DNA of 64,000 bases from Flavobacteriaceae bacterium GF1 (GCA_009797885.1 WNKP01000015.1:57083-121082), one strand, 5' to 3'. Numbered from the stretch's first letter, positions 53,116-62,711 are shown. The notes: generated by a model from the sequence alone, not told the origin. Program-made: numbers and translations.

Positions 53116-53967
53116 ATGATAAAACTTGAGGAAATAACTTCAATGCCCACTTTTTCCAGTCAGTTGGAAAACAAGATATTGTATTCCAATCATGACCATG
53201 CTATTTCGGTATCCTACCAATCTACCTACACCCTTAAATATGTTGTTGATGGCGTAAAAAACTATAATTACAATAACCAAGATATAGCGGTCTCAAAAAA
53301 TCAATATTTACTTCTCAATAATGATAGCCATATTACGACCGAGGTAAAAAAGGGAACAAAGGGCCTTTCCCTCTTTCTATCCCCAGAATTGATCAATGAG
53401 ATATCCCATTTTTACACCAATGGTAACCATAACCTTAACTTTCTGGAAGTAACCCGGAACAAATCGAATTTTCAGCTAAGCCACTTATTGAATACAATGG
53501 CCTATCTCTATGAAAACAACAAAACCCTTTTAAAGGAACGAATGGACGATTTGTTTATTAAGGTATCTGAACTGATCGTTAAAGAACAAGTTTCGATCAA
53601 TGCTAATTTTATAAAATTAAGGATAGTAAAACGGGATACGAAAAGGGAATTATATAAACGTATTGTTGCAACCAAAGAATATTTGAATGACAACCTTCAA
53701 AAAAAGATTTCCTTGGAAGCCTTGAGCACGGATATTGGGATCAGTAAATATTATCTACATCGACTTTTCTCTGAATTCAATGGAGAGACACCGAATGGTT
53801 ATTTGACAAAAATTCGTTTGGAGCGCGCAAAAAACAAACTTCAAACCTCAAAAGACCCCATTTCCGAAATTGCAATGGCTTGTGGTTTTGATGATACCGC
53901 TTACTTTTCAAACCTGTTTAAAAAACACACAGGTCTCTCGCCGAGTCGATTCAGAAAATCATTATAA
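53116..53967 (+). CDS. AraC-family transcriptional regulator
   Basis: The C-terminal 100 residues contain two helix-turn-helix units: KKISLEALSTDIGISKYYLHRLF in pattern, and DPISEIAMACGFDDTAYFSNLFKKHTG, ending SRFRKSL. The N-terminal 180 residues are a cupin-like sensor (VKNYNYNNQDIAVSKNQYLLLNN). The ATG at 53116 is preferred to a TTG at 53110. The ligand is unknown. It lies directly upstream of the CpdA-like gene, 69 nt apart. Confidence 0.9.
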   Translation: MIKLEEITSMPTFSSQLENKILYSNHDHAISVSYQSTYTLKYVVDGVKNYNYNNQDIAVSKNQYLLLNNDSHITTEVKKGTKGLSLFLSPELINEISHFYTNGNHNLNFLEVTRNKSNFQLSHLLNTMAYLYENNKTLLKERMDDLFIKVSELIVKEQVSINANFIKLRIVKRDTKRELYKRIVATKEYLNDNLQKKISLEALSTDIGISKYYLHRLFSEFNGETPNGYLTKIRLERAKNKLQTSKDPISEIAMACGFDDTAYFSNLFKKHTGLSPSRFRKSL

Positions 53968-54036
53968 AATCAGCAAGATTTTATAATTCTGCATTGCGCC
54001 ATTATGCTATTTTTGGTCTTGGGAAATCCAATCGAA

Positions 54037-54759
54037 ATGATCGAAAGAATAGCGCATATTACAGATTTACATTTGGACGAGGAATTTCCTTTTAACGACC
54101 AAGTATCGGCGAGAAAACGATTGGGCGCTGTTTTAAGGGATATCAAAGAAGAGAACATAGATCATATTATATGCACGGGCGATATTGGGGAAAACGAAGG
54201 GATTCCCTATTTCTTTGAGCAACTAAAAGGCAATACGCTAAGTATTGCTTTGGGTAATCATGACAAATTTGATGCGATATCCAAATATCATGATGAAGGA
54301 GCGGATCATACTTCAAAAAAAATTTACAAAAGCACGCTCAAAGCCTATTTTAAATTTATTTTTTTGGATTCTTCTTCGGGTACCATTGATGATCAGCAAC
54401 TCGAGTGGTTAAAAAAGGAGCTGCTATCAACTAAACCTATTGTCATTTTTGTTCACCATCCCATAATTGGACTCAATGTAAAAGTTGATGAAATTGGAAA
54501 ACTTAAAAACAGAAATGAACTTACCGATATACTAACGGGGACAACCAACGAAATACGTGTTTATTGTGGTCATTATCATATGGAAGATACCTCGGTCCAT
54601 AAAAATATCACACAGTACATAACACCTGCCATTGCTTTTCAAATTAAGAAGCGTACTGATTCCATAATGTTGGACACATCCATCTCCGGTTATAGGATCA
54701 TCCGAATGGAAAAATCCGAGATTTCTTCAAAAGTCAAGCTTTTAAGCAATGCAGACTAA
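54037..54759 (+). CDS. CpdA-like metallophosphoesterase
   Basis: From the ATG at 54037 the protein has 240 residues (MIERIAHITDLHLDEEF). The metallophosphoesterase motifs are DLHLD, GDIGEN, GNHD, HHP and GHYH. Length and motif spacing resemble class III cyclic nucleotide phosphodiesterases (CpdA). It should be cytoplasmic. It overlaps the next gene by 11 nt, which ties it to a phage-type small membrane protein. The substrate could be cAMP or another nucleotide. Confidence 0.83.
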   Translation: MIERIAHITDLHLDEEFPFNDQVSARKRLGAVLRDIKEENIDHIICTGDIGENEGIPYFFEQLKGNTLSIALGNHDKFDAISKYHDEGADHTSKKIYKSTLKAYFKFIFLDSSSGTIDDQQLEWLKKELLSTKPIVIFVHHPIIGLNVKVDEIGKLKNRNELTDILTGTTNEIRVYCGHYHMEDTSVHKNITQYITPAIAFQIKKRTDSIMLDTSISGYRIIRMEKSEISSKVKLLSNAD

Positions 54760-54967
54760 AAAGCAATCCTTTATCGAAAGTTTACTGAATGTGACCGTGG
54801 GCTTTTTGATCACAATAATTTCATTGCACCTGATATTCCCACTTTTGGGAATGGAAAATCATTCTGGCAAAAATATATTGATAACGCTGTATTTAACCGT
54901 TTTGAGCATTTTAAGAAATTATATTTTAAGGCGATACTTTAATAAAAAAACAACTTCAGGATCGTAG
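54749..54967 (+). CDS. small membrane protein of phage type (DUF7220-like)
   Basis: The 72-residue protein has two membrane helices (about 14-32 and 41-58) and the pattern SFIESLLNVTVGFLI, IFPLLG, LSILRNYILRRYFN. I recall this from small phage and prophage proteins classed as DUF7220. It overlaps the end of the CpdA-like gene by 11 nt. It is a sign of phage-derived material in this A+T-rich stretch. The function is unknown. Confidence 0.7.
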   Translation: MQTKKQSFIESLLNVTVGFLITIISLHLIFPLLGMENHSGKNILITLYLTVLSILRNYILRRYFNKKTTSGS

Positions 54968-55155
54968 CCCATACAGTCCTTAAAAAATGTATTGCCGTAA
55001 CAAGGTTGCTCAAGAACGTCAGCGGGGATTTTCAATTCGACTTGTATTTGCTAATTTTATGATTGGCCCAGCAGCGGCGACCTAGGTTTGGAAATTCGGG
55101 GTCAACTGATTTAGCACACGGCCTTTGACCTTATTTGAAAAACCCCAAAAACACC

Positions 55156-55782
55156 ATGAACAAAAGGGCTAGCCTATTTTTCTTTTTTCTACTATTGTTT
55201 TCGACACACATACTCCTTGCCCAAAGTAATGACCATTCGGATTATCTTGTCCTAAATACCGGTGATACCTTATATGGTAGGGTTCAGCATAGTAAAGAAG
55301 GTGGGTTTGGTGGTAGGGGCTTCTATAAAAAGGTGAGGATAACGGATACCCATGGAAAAAGAAAAAAATACAAAAGAAAAAATGTCTCAGTCTTTAGCGT
55401 GGATGGTTCTGTTTTTGAGAGCTTTTGGTTGAGCCAACAATCACAATCCTTTCCAAGGGTTTCCTTGGAAAACCCCAGATATGACATTGCTTTTAAAAAC
55501 GGAGAGCAACATTTTTTAAGGAATGTAAGTAAAGGGAGGTTAAGCCACTATGAATTGGAGTGGTTTGATCAAGAAAGTAGTACCCTGTGGTCGATGTCCT
55601 TGCTAAAAAAAGAGGGAGATCGGTTTTTCATCAGGGCAGATCAGGGGTTGTTCGGATTAAAAGGAAAAGTTTTACGAAACTATTTTTCCGATTGTCCAAA
55701 GCTCCAAGAAAAAATACAGCGAAAAGAATTGAAAAAAGTTCATCAAGTAGTCACATTTTACAATACGAATTGCCTACCTTAA
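55156..55782 (+). CDS. unknown exported protein
   Basis: The ATG at 55156 gives a signal peptide (KRASLFFFFLLLFSTHILLAQ) and a mature protein of about 185 residues. The mature N-terminus LNTGDTLYGRVQH resembles the short envelope domains seen in Bacteroidota secreted proteins such as the DUF481 protein at 19052. No catalytic motif is seen. A TTG seven codons upstream is less likely. It is a single gene. Confidence 0.7.
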   Translation: MNKRASLFFFFLLLFSTHILLAQSNDHSDYLVLNTGDTLYGRVQHSKEGGFGGRGFYKKVRITDTHGKRKKYKRKNVSVFSVDGSVFESFWLSQQSQSFPRVSLENPRYDIAFKNGEQHFLRNVSKGRLSHYELEWFDQESSTLWSMSLLKKEGDRFFIRADQGLFGLKGKVLRNYFSDCPKLQEKIQRKELKKVHQVVTFYNTNCLP

Positions 55783-55855
55783 TCCAAGAAGAATACCACT
55801 CCATATCATATAGTAATACCCATAAAAACAAAAGGCTTTAGGACCTTGATTACAA

Positions 55856-56410
55856 ATGAACGAATTTCCAAAAATAGAAACCGAAAGGTTGTTTTTAGGT
55901 GAATTAAAAGCCGCGGACATTCCTGCTATTGTAAAGCACGCATCAAATAAGAACATATCGGATTTTACCCTCAACCTGCCTTTTCCCTATAGCGAGAAAG
56001 ATGCAATTTATTGGATCAATTTGGCGAATCAGGGTTTTAAGGATGGAACGAATATCATATTTGGAATCAAACGTAAAGCCGATAATCAATTTATAGGTGG
56101 AATTGGACTGACCGTAGCGCGAAGATTCAATAGGGCGGAAATTGGCTACTGGATTGCAGAACCCTTTTGGCGGAAAGGTTATGCGACCGAGGCCACTAAA
56201 TCCATCATAAAATATGGATTTGAGCGTCTTGATCTGAATAAATTCACATCGTCCTATTTGGCAAAAAATCCTGCTTCCGGAAAGGTGATGGAAAAGAGTG
56301 GGATGACAAAGGAAGGTGAACTAAAGGAACACATACGTAAAGCATCGGAATACCATGATTTAATCGTATTTGGACTGACGAAAGAACAATTTGAAAAAAC
56401 CAATGGATAA
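55856..56410 (+). CDS. RimJ/RimL-type GNAT acetyltransferase
   Basis: The 184-residue protein starts with FPKIETERLFLGEL and has the RimJ/RimL core: FGIKRKADNQFIGGIGL, AEIGYWIAEPFWRKGYATEATKSII (acetyl-CoA site) and AKNPASGKVMEKSGM. It acetylates an N-terminal or small-molecule amine; the substrate is not predictable. It is cytoplasmic. Confidence 0.9.
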   Translation: MNEFPKIETERLFLGELKAADIPAIVKHASNKNISDFTLNLPFPYSEKDAIYWINLANQGFKDGTNIIFGIKRKADNQFIGGIGLTVARRFNRAEIGYWIAEPFWRKGYATEATKSIIKYGFERLDLNKFTSSYLAKNPASGKVMEKSGMTKEGELKEHIRKASEYHDLIVFGLTKEQFEKTNG

Positions 56411-56458
56411 AAACCCCAATAAACCGTTTGAATCCGTTTACCCTAATTTATAGATCCA

Positions 56459-57280
56459 ATGATTGAATTGGTACATAAACTTCCCGAGTTGGACGTTAAA
56501 CTGATCGAGCTTCTTGAAAGCTTGGATAAAAGCGACTGGAACCAACAGACCGTTGCGAAACTTTGGACCGTGAAAGATGTTGTGGCCCACTTATTGGATG
56601 GGAACATCCGTATATTATCAGGGCTTCGGGACGGCCATATGTTTGATACCCCCAAAATAGGTTCCTACCAGGAACTGTTGGACTTTCTCAATCAATTAAA
56701 CGCAGATTGGGTCCTGGCCATGAAAAGAGTGAGTCCTGAAATGCTGATAGATTTGCTTAAACACACCGGAAAGCCCTTTTGTGACTACTACGCCTCGTTG
56801 GACCCATATGACAAAGCTGTATTTCCGGTTGCTTGGGCAGGGGAAAGTGAAAGCAAAAACTGGATGCATATCGCAAGGGAATACACGGAAAAGTTTTTGC
56901 ACCAACAACAAATTAGGGATGCGGTTGGAGTGCAGGGCATTATGACCGATGAGTTTTACCTCCCTTTTCTGGATGTTTGTATGTACGCACTGCCACATAC
57001 GTTTAGGGAGGTTAAAGCGGATAAAGGGAGTATAGTTCAAATGAACCTTACCGGAGCTGTCCGTGGAGATTGGTACGTGCGCTTTAATGGAAAGAACTGG
57101 GAACAAATCGAATTGACTCCAGGGTCTGCGGTTGAGGTAGAAGTTTCAATAGATTCCTATGCGGCATGGAAGCTCTTTTCAAAAAGCCTTCGTCCTCATG
57201 ATTTACAGGACAAAATTAGCATTCAGGGAAATCAGGAATTGGGGAAGGTAGCTACCGAAATGGTCTCGTTTATGGCCTAG
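56459..57280 (+). CDS. DinB-fold / maleylpyruvate isomerase N-terminal-type protein
   Basis: The 273-residue protein has the four-helix MDMPI/DinB N-terminal domain: LIELLESLDKSDWNQQTVAKLWTVKDVVAHLL, with the metal His in VVAHLLDGN. A second His-containing helix is in HIAREYTEKFLHQQQIRDAVG. The C-terminal 80 residues look like an SCP2-type beta domain (VRFNGKNWEQIELTPGSAVEV). Such proteins are thiol-dependent transferases or isomerases; the Bacteroidota thiol partner is unknown. Confidence 0.82.
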   Translation: MIELVHKLPELDVKLIELLESLDKSDWNQQTVAKLWTVKDVVAHLLDGNIRILSGLRDGHMFDTPKIGSYQELLDFLNQLNADWVLAMKRVSPEMLIDLLKHTGKPFCDYYASLDPYDKAVFPVAWAGESESKNWMHIAREYTEKFLHQQQIRDAVGVQGIMTDEFYLPFLDVCMYALPHTFREVKADKGSIVQMNLTGAVRGDWYVRFNGKNWEQIELTPGSAVEVEVSIDSYAAWKLFSKSLRPHDLQDKISIQGNQELGKVATEMVSFMA

Positions 57281-57286
57281 TACGGC

Positions 57287-57308
57287 GGATTTTCCGGCTG
57301 GAAAATCC
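57287..57308 (+). terminator. perfect dyad after the DinB-fold gene
   Basis: GGATTTTCC and GGAAAATCC pair perfectly around GGCT, starting 7 nt after the stop codon. It lacks a T run, so it is a weak terminator or an RNA-processing hairpin. Confidence 0.55.
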
Positions 57309-57433
57309 ATACATTATTCCTAAGTTTAGGGCGTAGCTGGAAATCCCGGCTATTTCCAATGTTATAATGGTTAGGGTGTTATACCATCCAAATACCCTAG
57401 GCAAAACGATATGGAGCGTTATTTAATCCAAAA

Positions 57434-58315
57434 ATGAACAATCATAGTACAGGCTGGTTTCGAAAACCATACCCACTTGTTGAATCGGCCAAGGAAAAGC
57501 TAGGTATCGCTGTGGGTTCGGGGATAATTGTTGTTTTCATTTTAATCATAATCAGACCATTTGGAATTGAATCCAGCAAAGAAATGTTTCCCTTTTTGTT
57601 GGGTTTTGGTTTTATCGATTTTATGGTAACGGCGGTGTATCTCTTTTTGTTTCCAATGCTCTTTCCCACAATCATTAAAAGTTCGGACTGGACTACCGGA
57701 AAAAATGTGCTGAGTATCCTTTGGATTCTTTTCACCATTGCCATTGTAAACTACTTTTATGGCCAACACCTGGGAAAGGAAGCTTATGTGGCCGGCCTCG
57801 AATCCATGGACAATATTACAATGGTATCCTGGATTGTAATCACCTTTTCGGTGGGGGCGATTCCGGTCGTCTTTATACTCTATATTCTCGAAAAGTATCT
57901 TTTTCAAAGAAATAGGAATCGAGCGGCATCCCTTAGCAAGGGAATAAAAAAGCAACGCGACTTAGCGATCGATAAACCGATTGAACTGAAATCAAGTAAG
58001 GAGACCATCCTGACCATTAGTGCTTCCGATTTGATATGTGTTAAGGCCGAAGGGGGTAATTATGCAACGGTATTTTGGCATGAGGGGTCCTTAGTTAAAA
58101 AGGAAATGATACGGCTTACTTTGGTCGGTTTTCTTGAAAAAACAAGCGACATCCCCACAATTGTTAGATGCCATAAATCCTATATCATTAACCGGAACAA
58201 AGTGGTGTCCTTTCAGGGAAATGCACGTTCCGTTATGATTGTCCTTGATGGTATGGATTTTAAAGTTCCTGCTTCCCGGTCGTTTCCAAAGGAAAAGCTG
58301 ACCAAACAGGGCTGA
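57434..58315 (+). CDS. membrane-anchored LytTR-domain regulator
   Basis: The 293-residue protein has four N-terminal helices (roughly 25-155) and a C-terminal LytTR DNA-binding domain (about 190-290: LICVKAEGGNYATVFW, IVRCHKSYIINRNKV, FKVPASRSFPKEKL). There is no receiver domain, so it is a one-component regulator in the inner membrane. LytTR regulators usually bind a direct repeat near promoters. The acyltransferase gene 130 nt downstream is a possible target. Confidence 0.9.
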   Translation: MNNHSTGWFRKPYPLVESAKEKLGIAVGSGIIVVFILIIIRPFGIESSKEMFPFLLGFGFIDFMVTAVYLFLFPMLFPTIIKSSDWTTGKNVLSILWILFTIAIVNYFYGQHLGKEAYVAGLESMDNITMVSWIVITFSVGAIPVVFILYILEKYLFQRNRNRAASLSKGIKKQRDLAIDKPIELKSSKETILTISASDLICVKAEGGNYATVFWHEGSLVKKEMIRLTLVGFLEKTSDIPTIVRCHKSYIINRNKVVSFQGNARSVMIVLDGMDFKVPASRSFPKEKLTKQG

Positions 58316-58445
58316 TCTGCCTTCCCATTTATCCCCATTGCTTTCCCATTGGGATGTCAATGTGTCCCGTACAGCACACAACAGGCCCGTTCATCACGGA
58401 TTTTCTACCCGCCCTAATGCTTTGGCTAGTATTGCCAAAAAAAAC

Positions 58446-59588
58446 ATGGGTGAGAGAAGATACGATATGGATTGGATACGGGTAATTGTCTTCGATGTGC
58501 TGATATTTTGGCATGTTGGATTGTTTTTTGTGGAGTGGGAAGGTCTCGTGCCATGGGATTTGCCCTTAAAAAACAATGTGCAGGTAAGTTGGTTATTATG
58601 GCCCATGCTGTTTGTACGCCAATGGAGGCTGCCCATACTTTTTGTGATTTCGGGGATTGGCACGCATTTTTTGCTGTCTTCAAAATCGGGGGGAACATTC
58701 CTGAAGCAACGTTTCATCCGTTTGTTCGTTCCCCTATTGGTTGGGACGCTCATTGTGGTTCCACCGCAAGTATATCTCGAACGCCTTGCTCACGGAACCA
58801 TTGATATTTCATATTTTGACTACTATCCGTCAAACTTTGAAGGTACTTATCCTAAAGGTAATTTTAGTTGGGGACACCTATGGTTCTTGGCCTATCTATT
58901 GATCATGTCAGTAATGGCACTGCCACTGTTTCTGTTTTTAAGAAAGTATGGGACATCCCTCTTTCGTGTTTTTAGACGGATAATCGAGAGCTTGCCACAT
59001 GCGCTATTTCTATTTGTCATTCCATTGATCATTATAGAAATAACCTTGGAGAAGCGGTTTCCCTTAACCATGGCCCTAAAGGATGATTGGTATGCCTTTA
59101 ACTATTATTACGTCTGTTTTTTTGCCGGTTTCTTCTTGGCCAATCTTGGTGACCCGCTCTGGAAAGCCTTTGTGAAGATGAGGTATCCTTCGCTGATAAT
59201 GGGATTGTTGGCGTCCGTTTTGGTGGTTTACATGCTGGCAAAGGGGCAAACCCCTTTATGGGTCCAAGTTTTAAAACCTTTGAACGTTTGGTGTTGGATC
59301 CTTGCTATTTTTGGTTTTAGTTCCAGGTATTTAAACAGGAAAAGCAAGGTGCTGGCCTATAGAAATGTTGCCGTTTATCCTTTTTATATACTTCATTTTA
59401 CCATTACCATTTTTCTTGGATACCAACTTAGGGATTTACCGCTGCATTATGGGCTTAAAATGATACTCATGATTATTGGCACTTTTGGATTTTCATGGCT
59501 TCTTTATGAATATGTGATTAGAAGAATCACATTGCTAAGGCCACTTTTTGGATTAAAAACAAGTAAGGTATCGGCCATAAAAAAGTAG
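58446..59588 (+). CDS. multi-pass acyltransferase (acyltransferase 3 family)
   Basis: From the ATG at 58446 (MGERRYDMDWIRV) the protein has 380 residues and about ten membrane helices. The N-terminal YDMDWIRVIVFDVLIFWHVG, with the His in helix 1, is the signature of the acyltransferase-3 family, which O-acylates cell-surface glycans or lipids. An upstream in-frame ATG at 58338 adds 36 residues unlike any family member. It follows the LytTR gene on the same strand. Confidence 0.85.
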   Translation: MGERRYDMDWIRVIVFDVLIFWHVGLFFVEWEGLVPWDLPLKNNVQVSWLLWPMLFVRQWRLPILFVISGIGTHFLLSSKSGGTFLKQRFIRLFVPLLVGTLIVVPPQVYLERLAHGTIDISYFDYYPSNFEGTYPKGNFSWGHLWFLAYLLIMSVMALPLFLFLRKYGTSLFRVFRRIIESLPHALFLFVIPLIIIEITLEKRFPLTMALKDDWYAFNYYYVCFFAGFFLANLGDPLWKAFVKMRYPSLIMGLLASVLVVYMLAKGQTPLWVQVLKPLNVWCWILAIFGFSSRYLNRKSKVLAYRNVAVYPFYILHFTITIFLGYQLRDLPLHYGLKMILMIIGTFGFSWLLYEYVIRRITLLRPLFGLKTSKVSAIKK

Positions 59589-59729
59589 CACGGTGGCATG
59601 TATGGGTATTGGACAGAAGTATTGAAAAATTGACTTCTTGACCTGTATCGATTATAGGGATAAATAAAATAAGGAGGACGATAAAAAATGCAGGAGACTT
59701 TTAAAAACTACATTTCCCTAAGAAGAATA

Positions 59730-60503
59730 TCAAAATTCCCTGATTTTCATATTCCTGAACCAAGCTTCAAAGTACCAGTTTTGAAGGGCTATCCTGCCTT
59801 TGGAAGTTTTGCCAAAATCAGGATTGTCGGCAAAATTACTTTGGGCGACTTTCTGTTTCCAAGCTGGCGAATTGAATTCTTCGGATGCCGTTAGTTTGCC
59901 ATTGAGATAAAATTCAATTTTTCCGTTTTGCTGAACTATCCGGGAGGTATTCCATTGTCCGTTGGGTTTGGCCGCTACCTCATTTAGCTGTGGCGATACC
60001 CCCCAAAGGCAGCCTGCGCGTTTTTTTGGCGTTTTGGTGTCCATGTGTGCCGGTTCCAAAAGCTGGTATTCCGGGCCGGTAACATACGTAGCGGCAAATT
60101 CCGGGGATTCCTGAACGTTTATAAAGACACCGCCATTGCCCCTAACCGCCATTTGCCAATCAAAAACCAGTTCATAGTTTTCAAATTCCCTATCTGTTAC
60201 CAAATCCCCAAAAACCTTTGTTTCATCAGTGGCATTACAATAGAGCATGCCATCTTTTACTTCCCAGGCCGATAAATGGGTGGAATCCGGTTTGTTGTAT
60301 AGGTGCCATCCATCCAGTGTTTTCCCGTCAAAAAGCAAAGACCAGCCGTGTTCCTTTTCTATTTCATGCAATTGGTTGTGCACTGCGTTTTCCATGGCTG
60401 ATTTTTTAGTATGCCATGTTTGGGTTTCCATTTTCTTTTCAGTTCTGCAAGAGGCAATAAACAGTACCACTACAAAAGAAAGACAAAGAGGGTTGCGGCT
60501 CAT
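59730..60503 (-). CDS. DUF1080 (3-keto-disaccharide hydrolase-like) lipoprotein
   Basis: A lipoprotein signal ends at Cys19 (FIASC). The DUF1080 domain (about 50-255) carries GWSLLFDGKTLDGWHLYN, DREFENYELVFDWQM, GNGGVFINVQESPEF, RAGCLWGVSPQLNE and the C-terminal WFRNMKIREF. This concanavalin-like fold is named 3-keto-disaccharide hydrolase and is common in Bacteroidota saccharide use. The substrate is inferred from the family only. Confidence 0.9.
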   Translation of the reverse strand: MSRNPLCLSFVVVLFIASCRTEKKMETQTWHTKKSAMENAVHNQLHEIEKEHGWSLLFDGKTLDGWHLYNKPDSTHLSAWEVKDGMLYCNATDETKVFGDLVTDREFENYELVFDWQMAVRGNGGVFINVQESPEFAATYVTGPEYQLLEPAHMDTKTPKKRAGCLWGVSPQLNEVAAKPNGQWNTSRIVQQNGKIEFYLNGKLTASEEFNSPAWKQKVAQSNFADNPDFGKTSKGRIALQNWYFEAWFRNMKIREF

Positions 60504-60569
60504 GGTTGTTTAATTTTCTTAAAAATAAGAATTCCAACTATGTCATTCGTCCCACCCACTTCGTTTTTC

Positions 60570-60577
60570 TATTTTTG
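60570..60577 (+). promoter_or_regulatory. -7 element of purM
   Basis: TATTTTTG fits TAnnTTTG and ends 14 nt before the ATG at 60592. That makes the ATG more likely than the in-frame TTG at 60586. No -33 TTTG is evident. Confidence 0.45.
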
Positions 60578-60591
60578 CCCAAACTTTGGTT

Positions 60592-61773
60592 ATGTCCCTA
60601 GATACCAGTAAACGATATGCCCAACGCGGGGTTTCTGCTTCTAAAGAAGATGTCCATAATGCCATTAAGAATGTTGATAAGGGACTTTTTCCAAAAGCCT
60701 TTTGTAAAATCGTACCGGATTATCTCACGGGCAGTGAAGACCACTGCTTGGTGATGCATGCGGATGGGGCAGGGACCAAATCCTCACTGGCCTATATGTA
60801 TTGGAAGGAAACCGGTGATTTGGATGTTTGGAAGGGAATAGCCCAGGATGCCCTTATCATGAATGTAGATGACCTTATCTGTGTAGGTGCAACGGATAAT
60901 ATTATGTTGTCCTCCACCATTGGTCGGAATAAGAACTTAGTGCCGGGAGCGGTGATTTCGGCATTGATCAATGGTACCGAAGAATTGATTTCAGATCTGG
61001 CAAACCATGGGATTACCATTCATTCCACAGGAGGGGAAACGGCAGACGTGGGGGATCTGGTCCGCACCATTATTGTGGATTCCACGGTTACTGCCCGAAT
61101 GAAACGTTCCGATGTCATTGACAATGCCAATATAAGGACCGGTGACGTCATTGTTGGTTTGGCGTCATACGGACAGGCAACGTATGAAACCGGATACAAT
61201 GGGGGGATGGGAAGTAACGGCTTGACTTCCGCGCGCCATGACGTATTTTCCAAATACCTTGCGAAAAAATATCCGGAGAGTTTTGATGCATCCGTTCCTT
61301 CGGAACTTGTGTACTCCGGAAACAAAAAACTAACAGACCCCATTGAGGATACCCCCTTGGATGCCGGAAAGTTGGTGCTTTCCCCAACACGGACCTATGC
61401 GCCGATCGTTAAAAAAATCCTGGAGAAATATAACTCGGAACACATCCACGGTATGGTGCATTGTAGTGGAGGGGCGCAGACCAAAATATTGCATTTCTTG
61501 GACCAGGGCCATGTCATTAAGGACAAGCTTTTTGAGGTTCCGCCCTTGTTCAGGTTAATACAGGAACAATCGGGTACGGATTGGAAGGAAATGTATCAGG
61601 TTTTCAACTGTGGCCACCGCTTGGAATTGTATGTGGATGCCTCCGTAGCGGACGATCTTATTTCCATTTCCAGGTCATTTCAAGTAGATGCGCAGATAGT
61701 GGGCAGGGTGGAAGCATCGGATAAAAAAAGATTGACCATACACAGTGAATTCGGAAACTTCCAGTATCCCTAA
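60592..61773 (+). CDS. purM: phosphoribosylformylglycinamidine cyclo-ligase PurM
   Basis: PurM closes the imidazole ring to make AIR in purine synthesis. The 393-residue protein begins MSLDTSKRYAQRGVSASKEDVH. It has the ATP-binding and FGAR-binding segments HADGAGTKSSLAYMYW, DDLICVGATDNIML, STGGETADVGDLVRT and HGMVHCSGGAQTKIL. It is longer than E. coli PurM and matches the Bacteroidota form. It is cytoplasmic. Confidence 0.9.
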   Translation: MSLDTSKRYAQRGVSASKEDVHNAIKNVDKGLFPKAFCKIVPDYLTGSEDHCLVMHADGAGTKSSLAYMYWKETGDLDVWKGIAQDALIMNVDDLICVGATDNIMLSSTIGRNKNLVPGAVISALINGTEELISDLANHGITIHSTGGETADVGDLVRTIIVDSTVTARMKRSDVIDNANIRTGDVIVGLASYGQATYETGYNGGMGSNGLTSARHDVFSKYLAKKYPESFDASVPSELVYSGNKKLTDPIEDTPLDAGKLVLSPTRTYAPIVKKILEKYNSEHIHGMVHCSGGAQTKILHFLDQGHVIKDKLFEVPPLFRLIQEQSGTDWKEMYQVFNCGHRLELYVDASVADDLISISRSFQVDAQIVGRVEASDKKRLTIHSEFGNFQYP

Positions 61774-61826
61774 TACGAATACCCTTGGAATTGCGTTCTT
61801 TTTATAACCCCAAAAAAAGAATTGCT

Positions 61827-62258
61827 ATGGAAAGAAAAGAATTTTTGCGCTCCCTGGGAGCAGGCGCGGCTTTTGCCGTTGTATTTCCTTGTTTAGGTGG
61901 ATGTTCCTCGGATGGTGAGGATTTGGAAACCTTTCCGGTTCCGGAAGGAGTGGATTTCACTATTGATTTAACCTCGGCCGAGGCTGCACCCTTGGCTACA
62001 AATGGTGGTTTTATAAGACAGAACTTTGTAGTGGTGGCCCGCAATCTGGAAGGGGAATTGGTGGCTGCCAGTCAGATTTGTAGTCACCAACAAACAGAGG
62101 AAGTCCGTTTTATTACGGAAAATGGCGGAATTTTTTTCTGCTCTACCCACGGCTCGCGTTTTGATCAGGACGGAACACCGTTGAATACCATCACCAACAA
62201 TCCCTTAAAAGTATTCAACACCGAACTGAACGGGGATATCTTGCGTATTTTTGAATAA
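61827..62258 (+). CDS. Rieske [2Fe-2S] lipoprotein
   Basis: The ATG at 61827 gives MERKEFLRSLGAGAAFAVVF then CLGGC, a lipoprotein signal with a Tat-like RKEFLRSLG start and Cys30. The two cluster-binding motifs are CSHQ (near 90) and CSTHG (near 113), so one Cys and one His from each hold a Rieske cluster. No other domain is present. It would transfer one electron at the outer face of the membrane. It precedes thioredoxin, ApbE and DUF4266 genes on the same strand. Confidence 0.9.
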   Translation: MERKEFLRSLGAGAAFAVVFPCLGGCSSDGEDLETFPVPEGVDFTIDLTSAEAAPLATNGGFIRQNFVVVARNLEGELVAASQICSHQQTEEVRFITENGGIFFCSTHGSRFDQDGTPLNTITNNPLKVFNTELNGDILRIFE

Positions 62259-62276
62259 GCTTTAAGTCTTCACCAA

Positions 62277-62711
62277 ATGAAACGTTGGCTTTGCACTGTG
62301 GTTTTGCTACTTCCGTTATTGGGAATCTCCCAAAATTGGCAACCTGACTTTGATATGGCATTGTCCAAATCTTCCCAGGAAAATAAGCCGGTCATTTTGG
62401 TGTTTTCGGGATCGGATTGGTGTGCACCGTGCATAAAACTGGAAAAAAGCATTTGGCAGTCCGAAGCTTTCAAAGAACATGCTTCAAAAAACTATGTCCT
62501 TTATAAGGCCGATTTCCCAAAAAAGAAAAAAAACGAGCTTCCCCAGGAATTGTTGGATAGCCATAAGGAATTGGCACAGCAATTTAATCCGAAGGGGTAC
62601 TTTCCCTTGGTTTTGGTTTTGGATAAAGATGCCAATGTTTTGGGAACAACGGGATATGAAAGATTTGGCCCCAAAAAGTATATTAAACTCCTAGATTCCT
62701 TCCTTCAATGA
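62277..62711 (+). CDS. exported thioredoxin-like protein (CAPC)
   Basis: The signal peptide covers residues 1-18. The thioredoxin motif is SDWCAPCIKLEK (Cys46, Cys49 approximately), with the cis-Pro region in FNPKGYFPLVLVLD. The 144-residue length fits the thioredoxin_7 group of periplasmic disulfide reductases. It overlaps the ApbE gene by 4 nt, so a redox link to the flavin enzyme or the Rieske protein is plausible. Confidence 0.9.
   Translation: MKRWLCTVVLLLPLLGISQNWQPDFDMALSKSSQENKPVILVFSGSDWCAPCIKLEKSIWQSEAFKEHASKNYVLYKADFPKKKKNELPQELLDSHKELAQQFNPKGYFPLVLVLDKDANVLGTTGYERFGPKKYIKLLDSFLQ

Noticed and set aside
58338..58445. Upstream ATG extending the acyltransferase by 36 residues
   Set aside because: The added segment is unlike family N-termini; MGERRYDMDWIRV is the typical start.
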